Source of the DNA: JAJXWB01 sp047605445
Lineage (GTDB): Bacteria; Pseudomonadota; Alphaproteobacteria; Rhizobiales; Beijerinckiaceae
Assembly: GCA_047605445.1 (NCBI GenBank)
Contig: JASGFP010000154.1
Location: forward strand, 1 to 6,990
Length of the DNA: 6,990 nucleotides
Reading direction: 5' to 3'
In this document: piece after piece, positions 1 to 5,552 of the stretch
How the letters are laid out: every line of letters starts with the position of its first letter
Position numbering within the stretch: position 1 is the stretch's first letter
The notes under the pieces: model-generated
What the model saw: only the letters and a program-made list of their open reading frames with translations
Database searches by the model: none
Told to the model about the DNA's origin: nothing
Made by a program: the position numbers and the translations under genes

Positions 1-1
1 C

Positions 2-64
2 CACGCCGGAAAACGCGAAATCCTCGTCGGGAACGGCGTCGATAGAGGCGCGTTCGACGATTGA
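2..64 (+). CDS. Possible C-terminal end of a gene entering from the left (partial)
   Basis: The frame starting at position 2 is open from the window edge to a TGA at 62-64 and would encode a 20-residue tail ending GVDRGAFDD. About 70% of its third positions are G or C, which suits this genome but is weak over 20 codons. If real, the gene converges on the rhodanese gene, and the inverted repeat at 87-166 would lie between the two 3' ends, a usual place for such repeats. A minus-strand frame through the same bases is also open but has no ATG or GTG start here. No family can be named. Confidence 0.25.
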   Translation, partial: HAGKREILVGNGVDRGAFDD

Positions 65-86
65 TCGCTGTCATCTTCGTACAGGC

Positions 87-166
87 AGCCGGGACCGCTG
101 GCTTCCAGCCGGCTTCGTGAAATGCAGGACACGGGTTTTGCCGGCCCGAGGCCGGCGGTCCCGGCT
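87..166. repeat. Large imperfect inverted repeat (REP/terminator-like)
   Basis: AGCCGGGACCGCTGGCTTC (87-105) is complementary to 148-166 over 19 positions with two G-T pairs; the outer 12 bp are perfect. Inside it are a shorter hairpin, GCTGG/CCAGC (97-101 and 105-109), and a perfect 7-bp stem, GCCGGCC/GGCCGGC (140-146 and 150-156), with a CGA loop. It ends 5 bp after the rhodanese stop codon. Neither strand has a T tract after the stem, so it is not a classical intrinsic terminator. It may act as an mRNA 3'-end stabiliser, a factor-dependent termination site or a member of a dispersed REP-like family; the sequence cannot separate these. Confidence 0.6.
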
Positions 167-171
167 TTGCC

Positions 172-522
172 TCAAGCCCGCATCGGCCCGCCGAGCGAGC
201 GCCAAAGCGATACGCCGCCCGGGAAATGGACGACGTCGCCGAACCCCGCCTGCCGCGCCTGCGCGAGCGCGCGGCCCGAACGCCCGCCCGACAGGCAGAT
301 CAGCACGATCTTGCGGTCGCGCGGCAATTGCGCGGGCTCGAAGCGCGACAGCGGCATGTTCATGGAGCCCGGCACATGGCCGCTGCGATATTCGCCCGGC
401 TCGCGCACGTCGATCAGATCGATAGCGCCGGCGGCGAGCGCCGCGCGCAGATCGTCGAAGCCGATCGTCCGCGCGTCGCCAGCGGCCGAGGCGCCGCCGA
501 AGAGTTTGGAGAGGAACGACAT
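172..522 (-). CDS. Single-domain rhodanese-like sulfurtransferase
   Basis: The product is 116 residues, about the length of one rhodanese domain. The fold is recognisable from DLIDVREPGEYRSGHVPGSMNMP (residues 35-57) and the active-site loop C76-L-S-G-G-R-S82. A six-residue loop with a catalytic Cys is typical of sulfurtransferases rather than the related phosphatases. Such proteins carry persulfide on the Cys and pass sulfane sulfur to thiols or cyanide. No signal peptide or membrane segment is seen, so it should be cytoplasmic. The ATG at 520-522 was chosen because MSFLSKLFGG is a usual start for the family and lies 8 bp after the stop of the upstream CxxC gene, implying co-transcription. 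The frame is open further upstream, but that part overlaps the neighbour. The physiological sulfur donor and acceptor are unknown. Confidence 0.9.
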   Translation of the reverse strand: MSFLSKLFGGASAAGDARTIGFDDLRAALAAGAIDLIDVREPGEYRSGHVPGSMNMPLSRFEPAQLPRDRKIVLICLSGGRSGRALAQARQAGFGDVVHFPGGVSLWRSLGGPMRA

Positions 523-530
523 GGCGCGCC

Positions 531-890
531 CTATTCCGCGGCTTCGGCCGGCGTCGTGAACTGCGTATAGGCGTCGAGCGCGTGGCTGGCGTACATGGCG
601 GACGGGCCCGCCCCCATGTAGATCGCCATGCCCAAAGTCTCCATCACCTCCTCGCGAGTCGCGCCCTGTTGCACGGCGGCCTTGACATGGAAGGCGATGC
701 AATCGTCGCAGCGCACCGCCACCGAAATGCCGAGCGCGATGAGTTCCTTCGTCTTGGTGTCGAGCGCCTTGGGCGCCAGCGCCGCCTGCGCGATGGCGCC
801 GAAAGCCTTCATGACGTCGGTCGCGCCGCCGCGCAGGTTCTTGAGATCGGCGGAGAGCTTCCGGGTGGTTTCGGGCCAATTGTCGATCAT
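531..890 (-). CDS. AhpD-like / carboxymuconolactone decarboxylase family protein with CxxC
   Basis: The product is 119 residues, the size of a single CMD/AhpD-like domain. The core motif C61-D-D-C64-I-A-F-H68 matches the AhpD-type CxxC...H site, in which two cysteines and a histidine perform thiol-disulfide or peroxidase-type chemistry. It is followed by the usual helical stretch with EEVMETLGMAIYMGAGPS (residues 80-97). True gamma-carboxymuconolactone decarboxylases (PcaC) generally lack this redox CxxC pair, so despite the family name and the nearby protocatechuate genes a redox role is more likely than ring-lactone decarboxylation. The ATG at 888-890 has a good GAGGAGA site 5-10 bases upstream. 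It is the first gene of a two-gene unit with the rhodanese, suggesting a shared thiol or reactive-sulfur role. No reductant partner is visible. Confidence 0.9.
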   Translation of the reverse strand: MIDNWPETTRKLSADLKNLRGGATDVMKAFGAIAQAALAPKALDTKTKELIALGISVAVRCDDCIAFHVKAAVQQGATREEVMETLGMAIYMGAGPSAMYASHALDAYTQFTTPAEAAE

Positions 891-935
891 CGTCTTCTCC
901 TCGGATTTCGGCGGGCAAAGCCGGCGGTTTCCGCT

Positions 936-963
936 TGTATATAGGAATATTCGTATGTGACAA
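936..963 (-). promoter_or_regulatory. Predicted sigma70-type promoter of the CxxC/rhodanese unit
   Basis: On the minus strand TTGTCA (958-963) and TATACA (936-941) are separated by 16 bp, in the only strongly A/T-rich patch of the divergent intergenic region. The start of transcription would fall near 929, giving a leader of about 40 nt. The match is 5 of 6 for the -35 and 4 of 6 for the -10. It is a prediction from sequence only. Confidence 0.5.
941..956. promoter_or_regulatory. Candidate operator: 16-bp near-palindrome in the promoter spacer
   Basis: ATAGGAATATTCGTAT is palindromic at 14 of 16 positions, with the perfect core GAATATTC at 945-952. It fills almost exactly the space between the predicted -10 and -35, where a bound dimer would block RNA polymerase. 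The A/T-rich dimeric layout resembles sites of ArsR-family repressors, including those of the sulfide/persulfide sensors BigR and SqrR, which often control rhodanese-type genes. No regulator gene of that kind is in the window, so the family assignment is inference. Confidence 0.45.
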
Positions 964-1019
964 TATAAATTCGGCCTGCGGGCGCGCCACGCCGCTGCTA
1001 TGTAGAAAATGAATAGTCC

Positions 1020-1063
1020 TTCGGCCCGAACGAATTGGACCCCCATCGCGCGCGCGCCTAGAA
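1020..1063 (+). promoter_or_regulatory. Weak candidate promoter/operator region of ligC
   Basis: TTCGGCCCGAA (1020-1030) is a perfect 5+1+5 inverted repeat. Just after it, TTGGAC (1035-1040) and CTAGAA (1058-1063) are 17 bp apart and each match the alphaproteobacterial CTTGAC/CTATAT pattern at 4 of 6 positions. The palindrome would sit just upstream of the -35, where an activator such as a LysR-type regulator could bind. The match is modest and no regulator for it is visible. Confidence 0.25.
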
Positions 1064-1088
1064 GACGGCCATCAGGGAAGGAACGGCA

Positions 1089-2033
1089 ATGATAAAAGTC
1101 TGCGTGGCCGGCGCGAGCGGCGCCTTCGGCATCAAGCATCTGGACGCGATCAAGAACATCGACGGCGTGGAAGTAACCTCCATCGTCGGCGGCCGTTCCG
1201 GCGATCTCGAGGGCTTCGCCAAGGAGCGTGGCATAAAGCACTGGACGCGCGACCTGAACGAGAGCCTCGACCGCTCCGACGTCGACGCCGTCATCCTGTC
1301 GACTCCGACGCAGATGCACGCCGAACAGGGCATCGCCTGCATGAAGGCCGGCAAGCATGTGCTGATCGAAATCCCGATGGCGGACAATCTCGCGGATTCA
1401 GAGGCGCTCGTGCGCACGCAGAAGGAGACCGGCGTCGTCGCCATGGCGGGCCATGTGCGCCGCTTCAACCCGAGCCATCAATGGATCCACAATCGCATCA
1501 AGAAGGGCGAATTGAAGATCCAGCAGATGGATGTGCAGACCTATTTCTTCCGTCGCACCAACACCAATGCGACGGGGCAGGCGCGCTCCTGGACCGACCA
1601 TCTGCTGTGGCACCATGCCTGCCACACCGTCGATCTCTTCCAGTATCAGACCGGCGAGGAGCCCTCGAAGGTGATGGGCCTCGAAGGTCCGCATCATCCC
1701 AACCTCGGCATCGCCATGGACATGTCGATCGGCCTCAAGGTCCCCTCGGGCGCGATCTGCACATTGTCGCTGTCTTTCAACAACGACGGCCCGCTCGGCA
1801 CCTTCTTCCGCTACATCTGCGACAACGGCACCTATCTCGCGCGCTACGACGACCTCTACGACGGCAAGGAGAACAAGATCGATCTCTCCGGCGTCGCCGT
1901 GTCCAACAACGGCATCGAACTGATCGACCGCGAATTCTTCTCGGCCATCAAGGAAGGGCGCGAGCCGAATTCTTCGCTGGCGCAATGCCTGCCGGCGATG
2001 CGCACGCTCGACCGGATCGAAAAGCTGTTCTGA
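1089..2033 (+). CDS. ligC: 4-carboxy-2-hydroxymuconate-6-semialdehyde dehydrogenase (LigC/PmdC)
   Basis: This enzyme oxidises 4-carboxy-2-hydroxymuconate-6-semialdehyde, as its cyclic hemiacetal, to 2-pyrone-4,6-dicarboxylate with NAD(P)+. It is the second step of protocatechuate 4,5-cleavage and acts in the cytoplasm. The 314 residues match the roughly 315 of Sphingobium LigC. It is a Gfo/Idh/MocA-type protein: an N-terminal Rossmann fold with GASGAFG (8-14), then a C-terminal alpha/beta domain. Stretches I recognise as LigC-specific are IQQMDVQTYFFRR (144-156), RSWTDHLLWHHACHTVDLF (166-184) and CTLSLSFNNDGPLGTFFRYI (224-243). The usual family EKP motif reads E94-I-P96, as in LigC proteins I remember. 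The ATG follows AGGGAAGGAA (1074-1083). It is divergent from the CxxC/rhodanese unit. ligB lies 4.5 kb away on the other strand, so the pathway genes are not one operon here. An equivalent name is pmdC. Confidence 0.93.
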   Translation: MIKVCVAGASGAFGIKHLDAIKNIDGVEVTSIVGGRSGDLEGFAKERGIKHWTRDLNESLDRSDVDAVILSTPTQMHAEQGIACMKAGKHVLIEIPMADNLADSEALVRTQKETGVVAMAGHVRRFNPSHQWIHNRIKKGELKIQQMDVQTYFFRRTNTNATGQARSWTDHLLWHHACHTVDLFQYQTGEEPSKVMGLEGPHHPNLGIAMDMSIGLKVPSGAICTLSLSFNNDGPLGTFFRYICDNGTYLARYDDLYDGKENKIDLSGVAVSNNGIELIDREFFSAIKEGREPNSSLAQCLPAMRTLDRIEKLF

Positions 2034-2044
2034 CCCGGCCGCAT

Positions 2045-2081
2045 CGACGGCGCGCCCGCCGTTTCGCGGCATGCGCCGTCG
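2045..2081. repeat. Inverted repeat between ligC and the aldo/keto reductase
   Basis: CGACGGCGC (2045-2053) and GCGCCGTCG (2073-2081) are perfect 9-bp arms around 19 nt, inside which GCCG/CGGC (2058-2061 and 2067-2070) can also pair. It begins 12 bp after the ligC stop. No T tract follows, so it could lower read-through or protect the ligC mRNA end without fully separating the two genes. TATGAT at 2085-2090 resembles a -10 box but lacks a -35 partner. Confidence 0.35.
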
Positions 2082-2108
2082 CGCTATGATTTCGGCGGGA
2101 GAACCGCA

Positions 2109-3089
2109 ATGAAATACACGCGACTTGGCAAGACCGGACTGGAAGTTTCGCGCATCTGCCTGGGATGCATGAGTTACGGCGAGCCCGGACGCGGCGCGCA
2201 CGAATGGACGCTGCGCGAGGAGGACAGCCGTCCCTTCATCAAGCGCGCCCTCGAAGCCGGCATAAATTTCTTCGATACGGCGAACGTCTATTCCGACGGC
2301 GCAAGCGAGGAGATCCTCGGGCGCGCGCTCAAGGATTTCGCCAGGCGCGACGAGGTGGTGATCGCGACCAAGGTCAACGGCCGCATGCGGCCCGGCCCCA
2401 ACGGCGCGGGCCTGTCGCGGCGCGCGATCATGGACGAGATCGACAACAGCCTGCGCCGGCTTGGCGTCGACCATGTCGACCTCTACCAGATCCACCGCTG
2501 GGACTATGCGACTCCGATCGAGGAGACGCTGGAGGCACTGCACGATGTCGTGAAGGCCGGCAAGGCCCGCTACATCGGCGCCTCGTCCATGTATGCGTGG
2601 CAGTTCGCGCAGGCGTTGGCGATCTCGCAACGCAACGGCTGGACGCGCTTCGTTTCCATGCAGAACTACGTCAACCTTCTCTATCGCGAGGAAGAGCGCG
2701 AGATGCTGCCGCTCTGCGCGGCCGAGGGCATTGGCGTCATTCCCTGGAGCCCGCTGGCGCGCGGACGGCTGACGCGCGACTGGAATGCGCACAGCGCCCG
2801 CGCGGAAACCGACGAATTCGGCAAGTCGCTCTACCGTGCAACCGGCGATGCCGACCGCAAGGTCGTCGAACGCGTGGCCGAGGTCGCCGCCGCCCGCGGC
2901 GTCGCGCGTGCTCAGGTGGCGCTCGCATGGGTGCTGGCGAAGCCCGTCGTCGCCGCGCCGATCGTCGGCGCCACGAAGCTCGGACATCTCGACGACGCCC
3001 TGGCCGCGCTCGACCTGACATTGTCGGCGGCGGAAATACGGGCGCTGGAAGAGCCCTACGTTCCGCACGCCATCGTCGGCTTCGCCTGA
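2109..3089 (+). CDS. Aldo/keto reductase
   Basis: The product is 326 residues, a full-length TIM-barrel aldo/keto reductase that reduces carbonyls with NAD(P)H in the cytoplasm. The catalytic tetrad is in place: D56, Y61 (in FFDTANVYSDG), K88 (IATKVNG) and H129 (YQIHRWD). The start KYTRLGKTGLEVSRICLGCMSYG, the WSPLARGRLTR segment (near 217-228) and the end LEEPYVPHAIVGF resemble the YajO/YghZ-like group of bacterial reductases. The ATG has GGGAGA 7 bases upstream. The gene follows ligC on the same strand with a 75-bp gap, so co-transcription is possible. Its substrate cannot be read from sequence; an aromatic aldehyde in the same catabolic network is a guess from position. The family call is secure, the function is not. 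Confidence 0.92.
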   Translation: MKYTRLGKTGLEVSRICLGCMSYGEPGRGAHEWTLREEDSRPFIKRALEAGINFFDTANVYSDGASEEILGRALKDFARRDEVVIATKVNGRMRPGPNGAGLSRRAIMDEIDNSLRRLGVDHVDLYQIHRWDYATPIEETLEALHDVVKAGKARYIGASSMYAWQFAQALAISQRNGWTRFVSMQNYVNLLYREEEREMLPLCAAEGIGVIPWSPLARGRLTRDWNAHSARAETDEFGKSLYRATGDADRKVVERVAEVAAARGVARAQVALAWVLAKPVVAAPIVGATKLGHLDDALAALDLTLSAAEIRALEEPYVPHAIVGFA

Positions 3090-3103
3090 AGCGCGGGCAA
3101 GGC

Positions 3104-3175
3104 GTGCGGAAAAACTACGACGGCAAGGCGATCGTCGCGACGGACCAGATGAAGATCGACCTGCCTCTGGCGTGA
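3104..3175 (+). pseudogene. Orphan coding-like stretch, possible remnant of a gene end
   Basis: Just after the reductase, in a different frame, GTG at 3104 opens 23 codons ending KIDLPLA and a TGA. Codon use is strongly coding-like: nearly all third positions are G or C, and the peptide (KNYDGKAIVATDQMKID near its middle) reads like the C-terminus of a folded protein. There is no convincing ribosome binding site, and upstream the frame runs into the reductase as a shadow. It could be the 3' end of a gene otherwise lost by deletion, or a short translated gene. I do not recognise the family. Coding-like composition over 23 codons can arise by chance in a G/C-rich genome. Confidence 0.25.
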
Positions 3176-3187
3176 CGCGATGCGAAC

Positions 3188-3215
3188 GGGCCGCGCGCCT
3201 TCGGGCGCGCAGTCC
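3188..3215. terminator. GC-rich hairpin with TTCG loop between convergent genes
   Basis: GCGCGCC (3193-3199) pairs perfectly with GGCGCGC (3204-3210) around a TTCG loop closed by C-G, the very stable UUCG tetraloop type. Beyond one mismatch (C/A), three or four further pairs extend it to 3188-3215. It lies between the aldo/keto reductase and the end of the convergent P450 gene and is readable on both strands. No T tract follows on either side, so it may act as a pause or mRNA-end element rather than a complete intrinsic terminator. Confidence 0.45.
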
Positions 3216-3248
3216 GGCGTGTTGCGAGCCCAAAGGCGCGCGATCCGC

Positions 3249-4415
3249 TCAATTCGCGCGCGACAGTTCCAGCACCATCGGCGAGCGGAACGTGCTCGAC
3301 GGCATCCACGGCAATTGCTCCTGCACGCGGGCATAGGCCGGGACCGCCTTGTGGAATTCCTCCATCGCGATCTTCACCGCCATGCGCGCGATGGCGGAGC
3401 CCAGACAGGCGTGCACGCCGCCGCCGAAGCCCAGATGCCCGCGCGGTTTGCGCGCGAGATCGTAGGCGTCGGCGTTCTCGAACTTGCGCTCGTCGCGATT
3501 GCCAGAGCCGTAGGCCAGACACACGAAATCGCCCGCCTTCATCTGCTGGCCGTGCAATTCCGTATCCTTGGCAAGGCAACGGCGGAAGCGCTGCGCCGAC
3601 GTGTTGAAGCGCAGCGATTCCTCGATGGCGTCGGCGAGCAGCTCCGGATTTTCGACGCACGCCGCGCGCGCATCGGGAAGGCTCGCCAGATTGTAGGCGA
3701 ACATCGCCATATAGCCGCCCAGCGATTCGATGCCGGCCATGATCAGCGTCGTCGTCGTCAGCAGAACCTCGCGCTCGTCGAGCCTGTCGCCGTCGATTTC
3801 GGCGGTCGAGAAATGCGAGATCAGATCGTTCTGCGGATTGGCGCGCCGCTCGGCAATCACCTTCGCGGCATAGTCGCGCATCCAGTTGGAGGCGGCGATA
3901 TGCTCCGGCCCCTTGGCGCGCGTATGCGGATCGGTCTGCACCATCAGCACCGCCTTGTCGCGCACCGTGCGCTCGTCGCCAATCGGGAGGCCGAGCGCGG
4001 CGAACAGCACGCGCACGGTGAATTTCGAGGAGAAATCCTCGATGAAGTCGAACTGCTTCACACCCTTGAGCGGCGCGGCGGCTTCGGCCGCGATCGCGCG
4101 CATCGGATCGGCGAGCGCTTCGAGATTGCGCTTCATGAAGGCCTTCTGCACCAGGCCGCGCAGGCGGTCGTGGCGCGGCGGATCGGTGGTGCCGAGCGTC
4201 GCGCCCGCGCGGTTGGGCAGTTCGGTCATCAGATTGCCCTGCGCCGACGAATAGGTCTGCCAGTCGCCTAGAGCGCGCGTGATGTCGTCGTAGCGCGACA
4301 GGATCCACATGCCCGCTTCCTGGCTCCAGAAGCACGGATGCTCGTCGCGCAGCGTCTTGTAGTAGGGGAACGGATCGGCGTCGATCGCCGGGGAATACGG
4401 ATCGAACGAGAACAT
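3249..4415 (-). CDS. Cytochrome P450
   Basis: The product is 388 residues, the size of a soluble bacterial class I P450 that takes electrons from a ferredoxin and its reductase to insert oxygen into a substrate. Seen in order: the C-helix H82-x3-R86, the I-helix A227-G-I-E-S231, the ExxR motif E266-S-L-R269, SGNRDERKFENADAYDLAR (304-322), and the heme loop F330-G-G-G-V-H-A-C337-L-G339 with Cys337 as the iron ligand. The I-helix has Glu-Ser where most P450s have Asp/Glu-Thr. The ATG at 4413-4415 was preferred to an ATG 15 codons upstream because GGGAGG lies 5 bases before it and MFSFDPYSP is a typical start. No ferredoxin or reductase is nearby. The gene is divergent from a PobR-like activator and between ligC and ligB, so an aromatic acid such as a methoxybenzoate is a plausible but unproven substrate. 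Confidence 0.95.
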   Translation of the reverse strand: MFSFDPYSPAIDADPFPYYKTLRDEHPCFWSQEAGMWILSRYDDITRALGDWQTYSSAQGNLMTELPNRAGATLGTTDPPRHDRLRGLVQKAFMKRNLEALADPMRAIAAEAAAPLKGVKQFDFIEDFSSKFTVRVLFAALGLPIGDERTVRDKAVLMVQTDPHTRAKGPEHIAASNWMRDYAAKVIAERRANPQNDLISHFSTAEIDGDRLDEREVLLTTTTLIMAGIESLGGYMAMFAYNLASLPDARAACVENPELLADAIEESLRFNTSAQRFRRCLAKDTELHGQQMKAGDFVCLAYGSGNRDERKFENADAYDLARKPRGHLGFGGGVHACLGSAIARMAVKIAMEEFHKAVPAYARVQEQLPWMPSSTFRSPMVLELSRAN

Positions 4416-4420
4416 GGGCG

Positions 4421-4426
4421 CCTCCC
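4421..4426 (-). promoter_or_regulatory. Ribosome binding site that decides the P450 start
   Basis: GGGAGG on the minus strand sits 5 bases before the ATG at 4413-4415. The alternative ATG at 4458-4460 has no comparable site, and its use would put the candidate operator at 4452-4467 partly inside the coding region. Confidence 0.7.
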
Positions 4427-4451
4427 TGCGCTGCTGTCGAATGCGTTTGAC

Positions 4452-4467
4452 CAATGTCATGTCATTG
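4452..4467. promoter_or_regulatory. Candidate operator between P450 and araC-type gene
   Basis: CAATGTCATGTCATTG is palindromic at 14 of 16 positions. It also contains a tandem ATGTC-ATGTC direct repeat (4454-4463), the arrangement more usual for AraC-family binding. It lies 36 bp upstream of the P450 start codon and 85 bp upstream of the regulator start, so one bound protein could control both genes. No clear sigma70 promoter could be assigned to either gene. Confidence 0.35.
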
Positions 4468-4552
4468 CCAGCATGCGGCCCGCGGCAAAATGGACGACAG
4501 CCACGCTTTTCTGTATTTTTCAGTCAAGATCGATCCGGGAGGCCGTGAGTTA

Positions 4553-5491
4553 ATGTGCGCTGCAACAACCAAAATGGGGAAAGCAGCCCGGAGAGCGCCG
4601 AACGGCCGCTCCGAGATTCCTGTATTTTCCCTCTATGGCGAGGCGGGCGCGGTCGCCCCCGAATTCATCCACGTCGAAGACATCCGCAGTCGCAGCGAGC
4701 GCTATCGCTGGGAGATTTCCGAACATCGCCATCATGGCCTGTTCCAGTTCCTTCTGCTGAGCGAAGGCGCGGCCGATGTCGCGCTCGAACGGCAGACGCG
4801 CCACGTCGAGGCGCCCTGCGCCATCGCCGTGCCGTCGGGCGCCGCGCACGCCTTTCGCTTCGCCGAGGGCACGCAGGGTTTCGTGCTCACCATCGAGGAA
4901 TCCACGCTCGCCCGCGCGCCCGGCGGCGCCGTCGCGCACCCCGCAGCCCTGCTCGACGCGCCCGCGCTGATCGACCTCTCAGGCGCGCCGGACAAGGCGC
5001 AACGGCTCGCCGCGCTGTTCGAGCAGATCGCGCTGGAGTTCCGCGAAGGCGGCGCGGCGACCGGCGCCGTGCTGCAATGGCTGACCAGCGCCGCGCTGAC
5101 GATCGCGCTGCGCGTCAACGAGGATCTCGCGCGCACGGGCGCAGGCGCGCCGCGCGACATCGCCGCCTTCCACCGCTTCCGCGCGCTGGTGGAGAAACGC
5201 CTGGCCGAACACTGGCCGGCGCCGCGCTACGCGCAGGCGCTGGGCATGAGCGAAAGCCGCCTCAACCGGATCTGTCGCGCGGCGGCGGGCAAGTCTGCGC
5301 TCGAAGTGGTGCAGGACAGGCTGACGCTGGAAGCGCGACGCCGCCTGATCCACGTGGCGGGCCCCGTATCCTCGCTCGCCTTCGAACTCGGCTTCGAGGA
5401 CCCCGCCTATTTCTGGCGGTTCTTCAAGCGGCGCACAGGCGTGACGCCGCGTGAGTTCCGGAAGCGGCACGAGGGCGGGGAGACGGCCTGA
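4553..5491 (+). CDS. AraC-family transcriptional regulator, PobR-like
   Basis: The product is 312 residues with a cupin-type sensor domain followed by a C-terminal AraC DNA-binding domain. The sensor contains EHRHHGLFQFLLLSEGAADV (57-76), a histidine-rich first strand like that of AraC-type PobR proteins, which respond to 4-hydroxybenzoate. The two helix-turn-helix units are near 225-244 (YAQALGMSESRLNRICRAA) and 272-296 (VSSLAFELGFEDPAYFWRFFKRR), ending in the family's TGVTPREFRK. The ATG at 4553 follows GGGAGG (4537-4542) at 10 bases; an in-frame ATG at 4574 lacks such a site, and an upstream start at 4454 would overlap the operator candidate. Divergent placement suggests it activates the P450 gene in response to an aromatic acid. 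The effector is inferred from resemblance, not shown. Confidence 0.9.
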   Translation: MCAATTKMGKAARRAPNGRSEIPVFSLYGEAGAVAPEFIHVEDIRSRSERYRWEISEHRHHGLFQFLLLSEGAADVALERQTRHVEAPCAIAVPSGAAHAFRFAEGTQGFVLTIEESTLARAPGGAVAHPAALLDAPALIDLSGAPDKAQRLAALFEQIALEFREGGAATGAVLQWLTSAALTIALRVNEDLARTGAGAPRDIAAFHRFRALVEKRLAEHWPAPRYAQALGMSESRLNRICRAAAGKSALEVVQDRLTLEARRRLIHVAGPVSSLAFELGFEDPAYFWRFFKRRTGVTPREFRKRHEGGETA

Positions 5492-5552
5492 CCCTTCTCC
5501 CTGCGAACCACAAATCGCCCTCGCTGTGATTGCCGACGCTCGCCGGCGTCAA

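Noticed and set aside
2165..3085. Long open frame overlapping the aldo/keto reductase on the same strand
   Set aside because: Its arginine-rich translation is the usual frame shadow of a G/C-rich gene; the reductase frame has the full catalytic tetrad. Only the part beyond the reductase stop is reported separately.
1398..3233. Long minus-strand open frame opposite ligC and the reductase
   Set aside because: It is antisense to two well-supported genes, has a low-complexity Arg/Ala/Gly-rich translation and no recognisable domain.
3336..3346. GCCGGGACCGC inside the P450 gene, identical to part of the inverted repeat at 88-98
   Set aside because: It encodes part of the conserved P450 C-terminus in frame and has no nearby partner arm; an 11-base match in G/C-rich DNA is likely chance.
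4458..4460. Upstream ATG giving a P450 15 residues longer
   Set aside because: The added MTLVKRIRQQRREAP is unlike P450 N-termini, lacks a ribosome binding site, and the inner ATG has a strong one.
4454..4552. N-terminal extension of the AraC-type regulator from ATG 4454
   Set aside because: It would overlap the symmetric element at 4452-4467 and the extension has no recognisable homology; ATG 4553 has GGGAGG upstream.
4511..4628. Direct repeat CTGTATTTT at 4511-4519 and 4620-4628
   Set aside because: The second copy is within the regulator's coding sequence and the match is only 9 bases; no function is supported.
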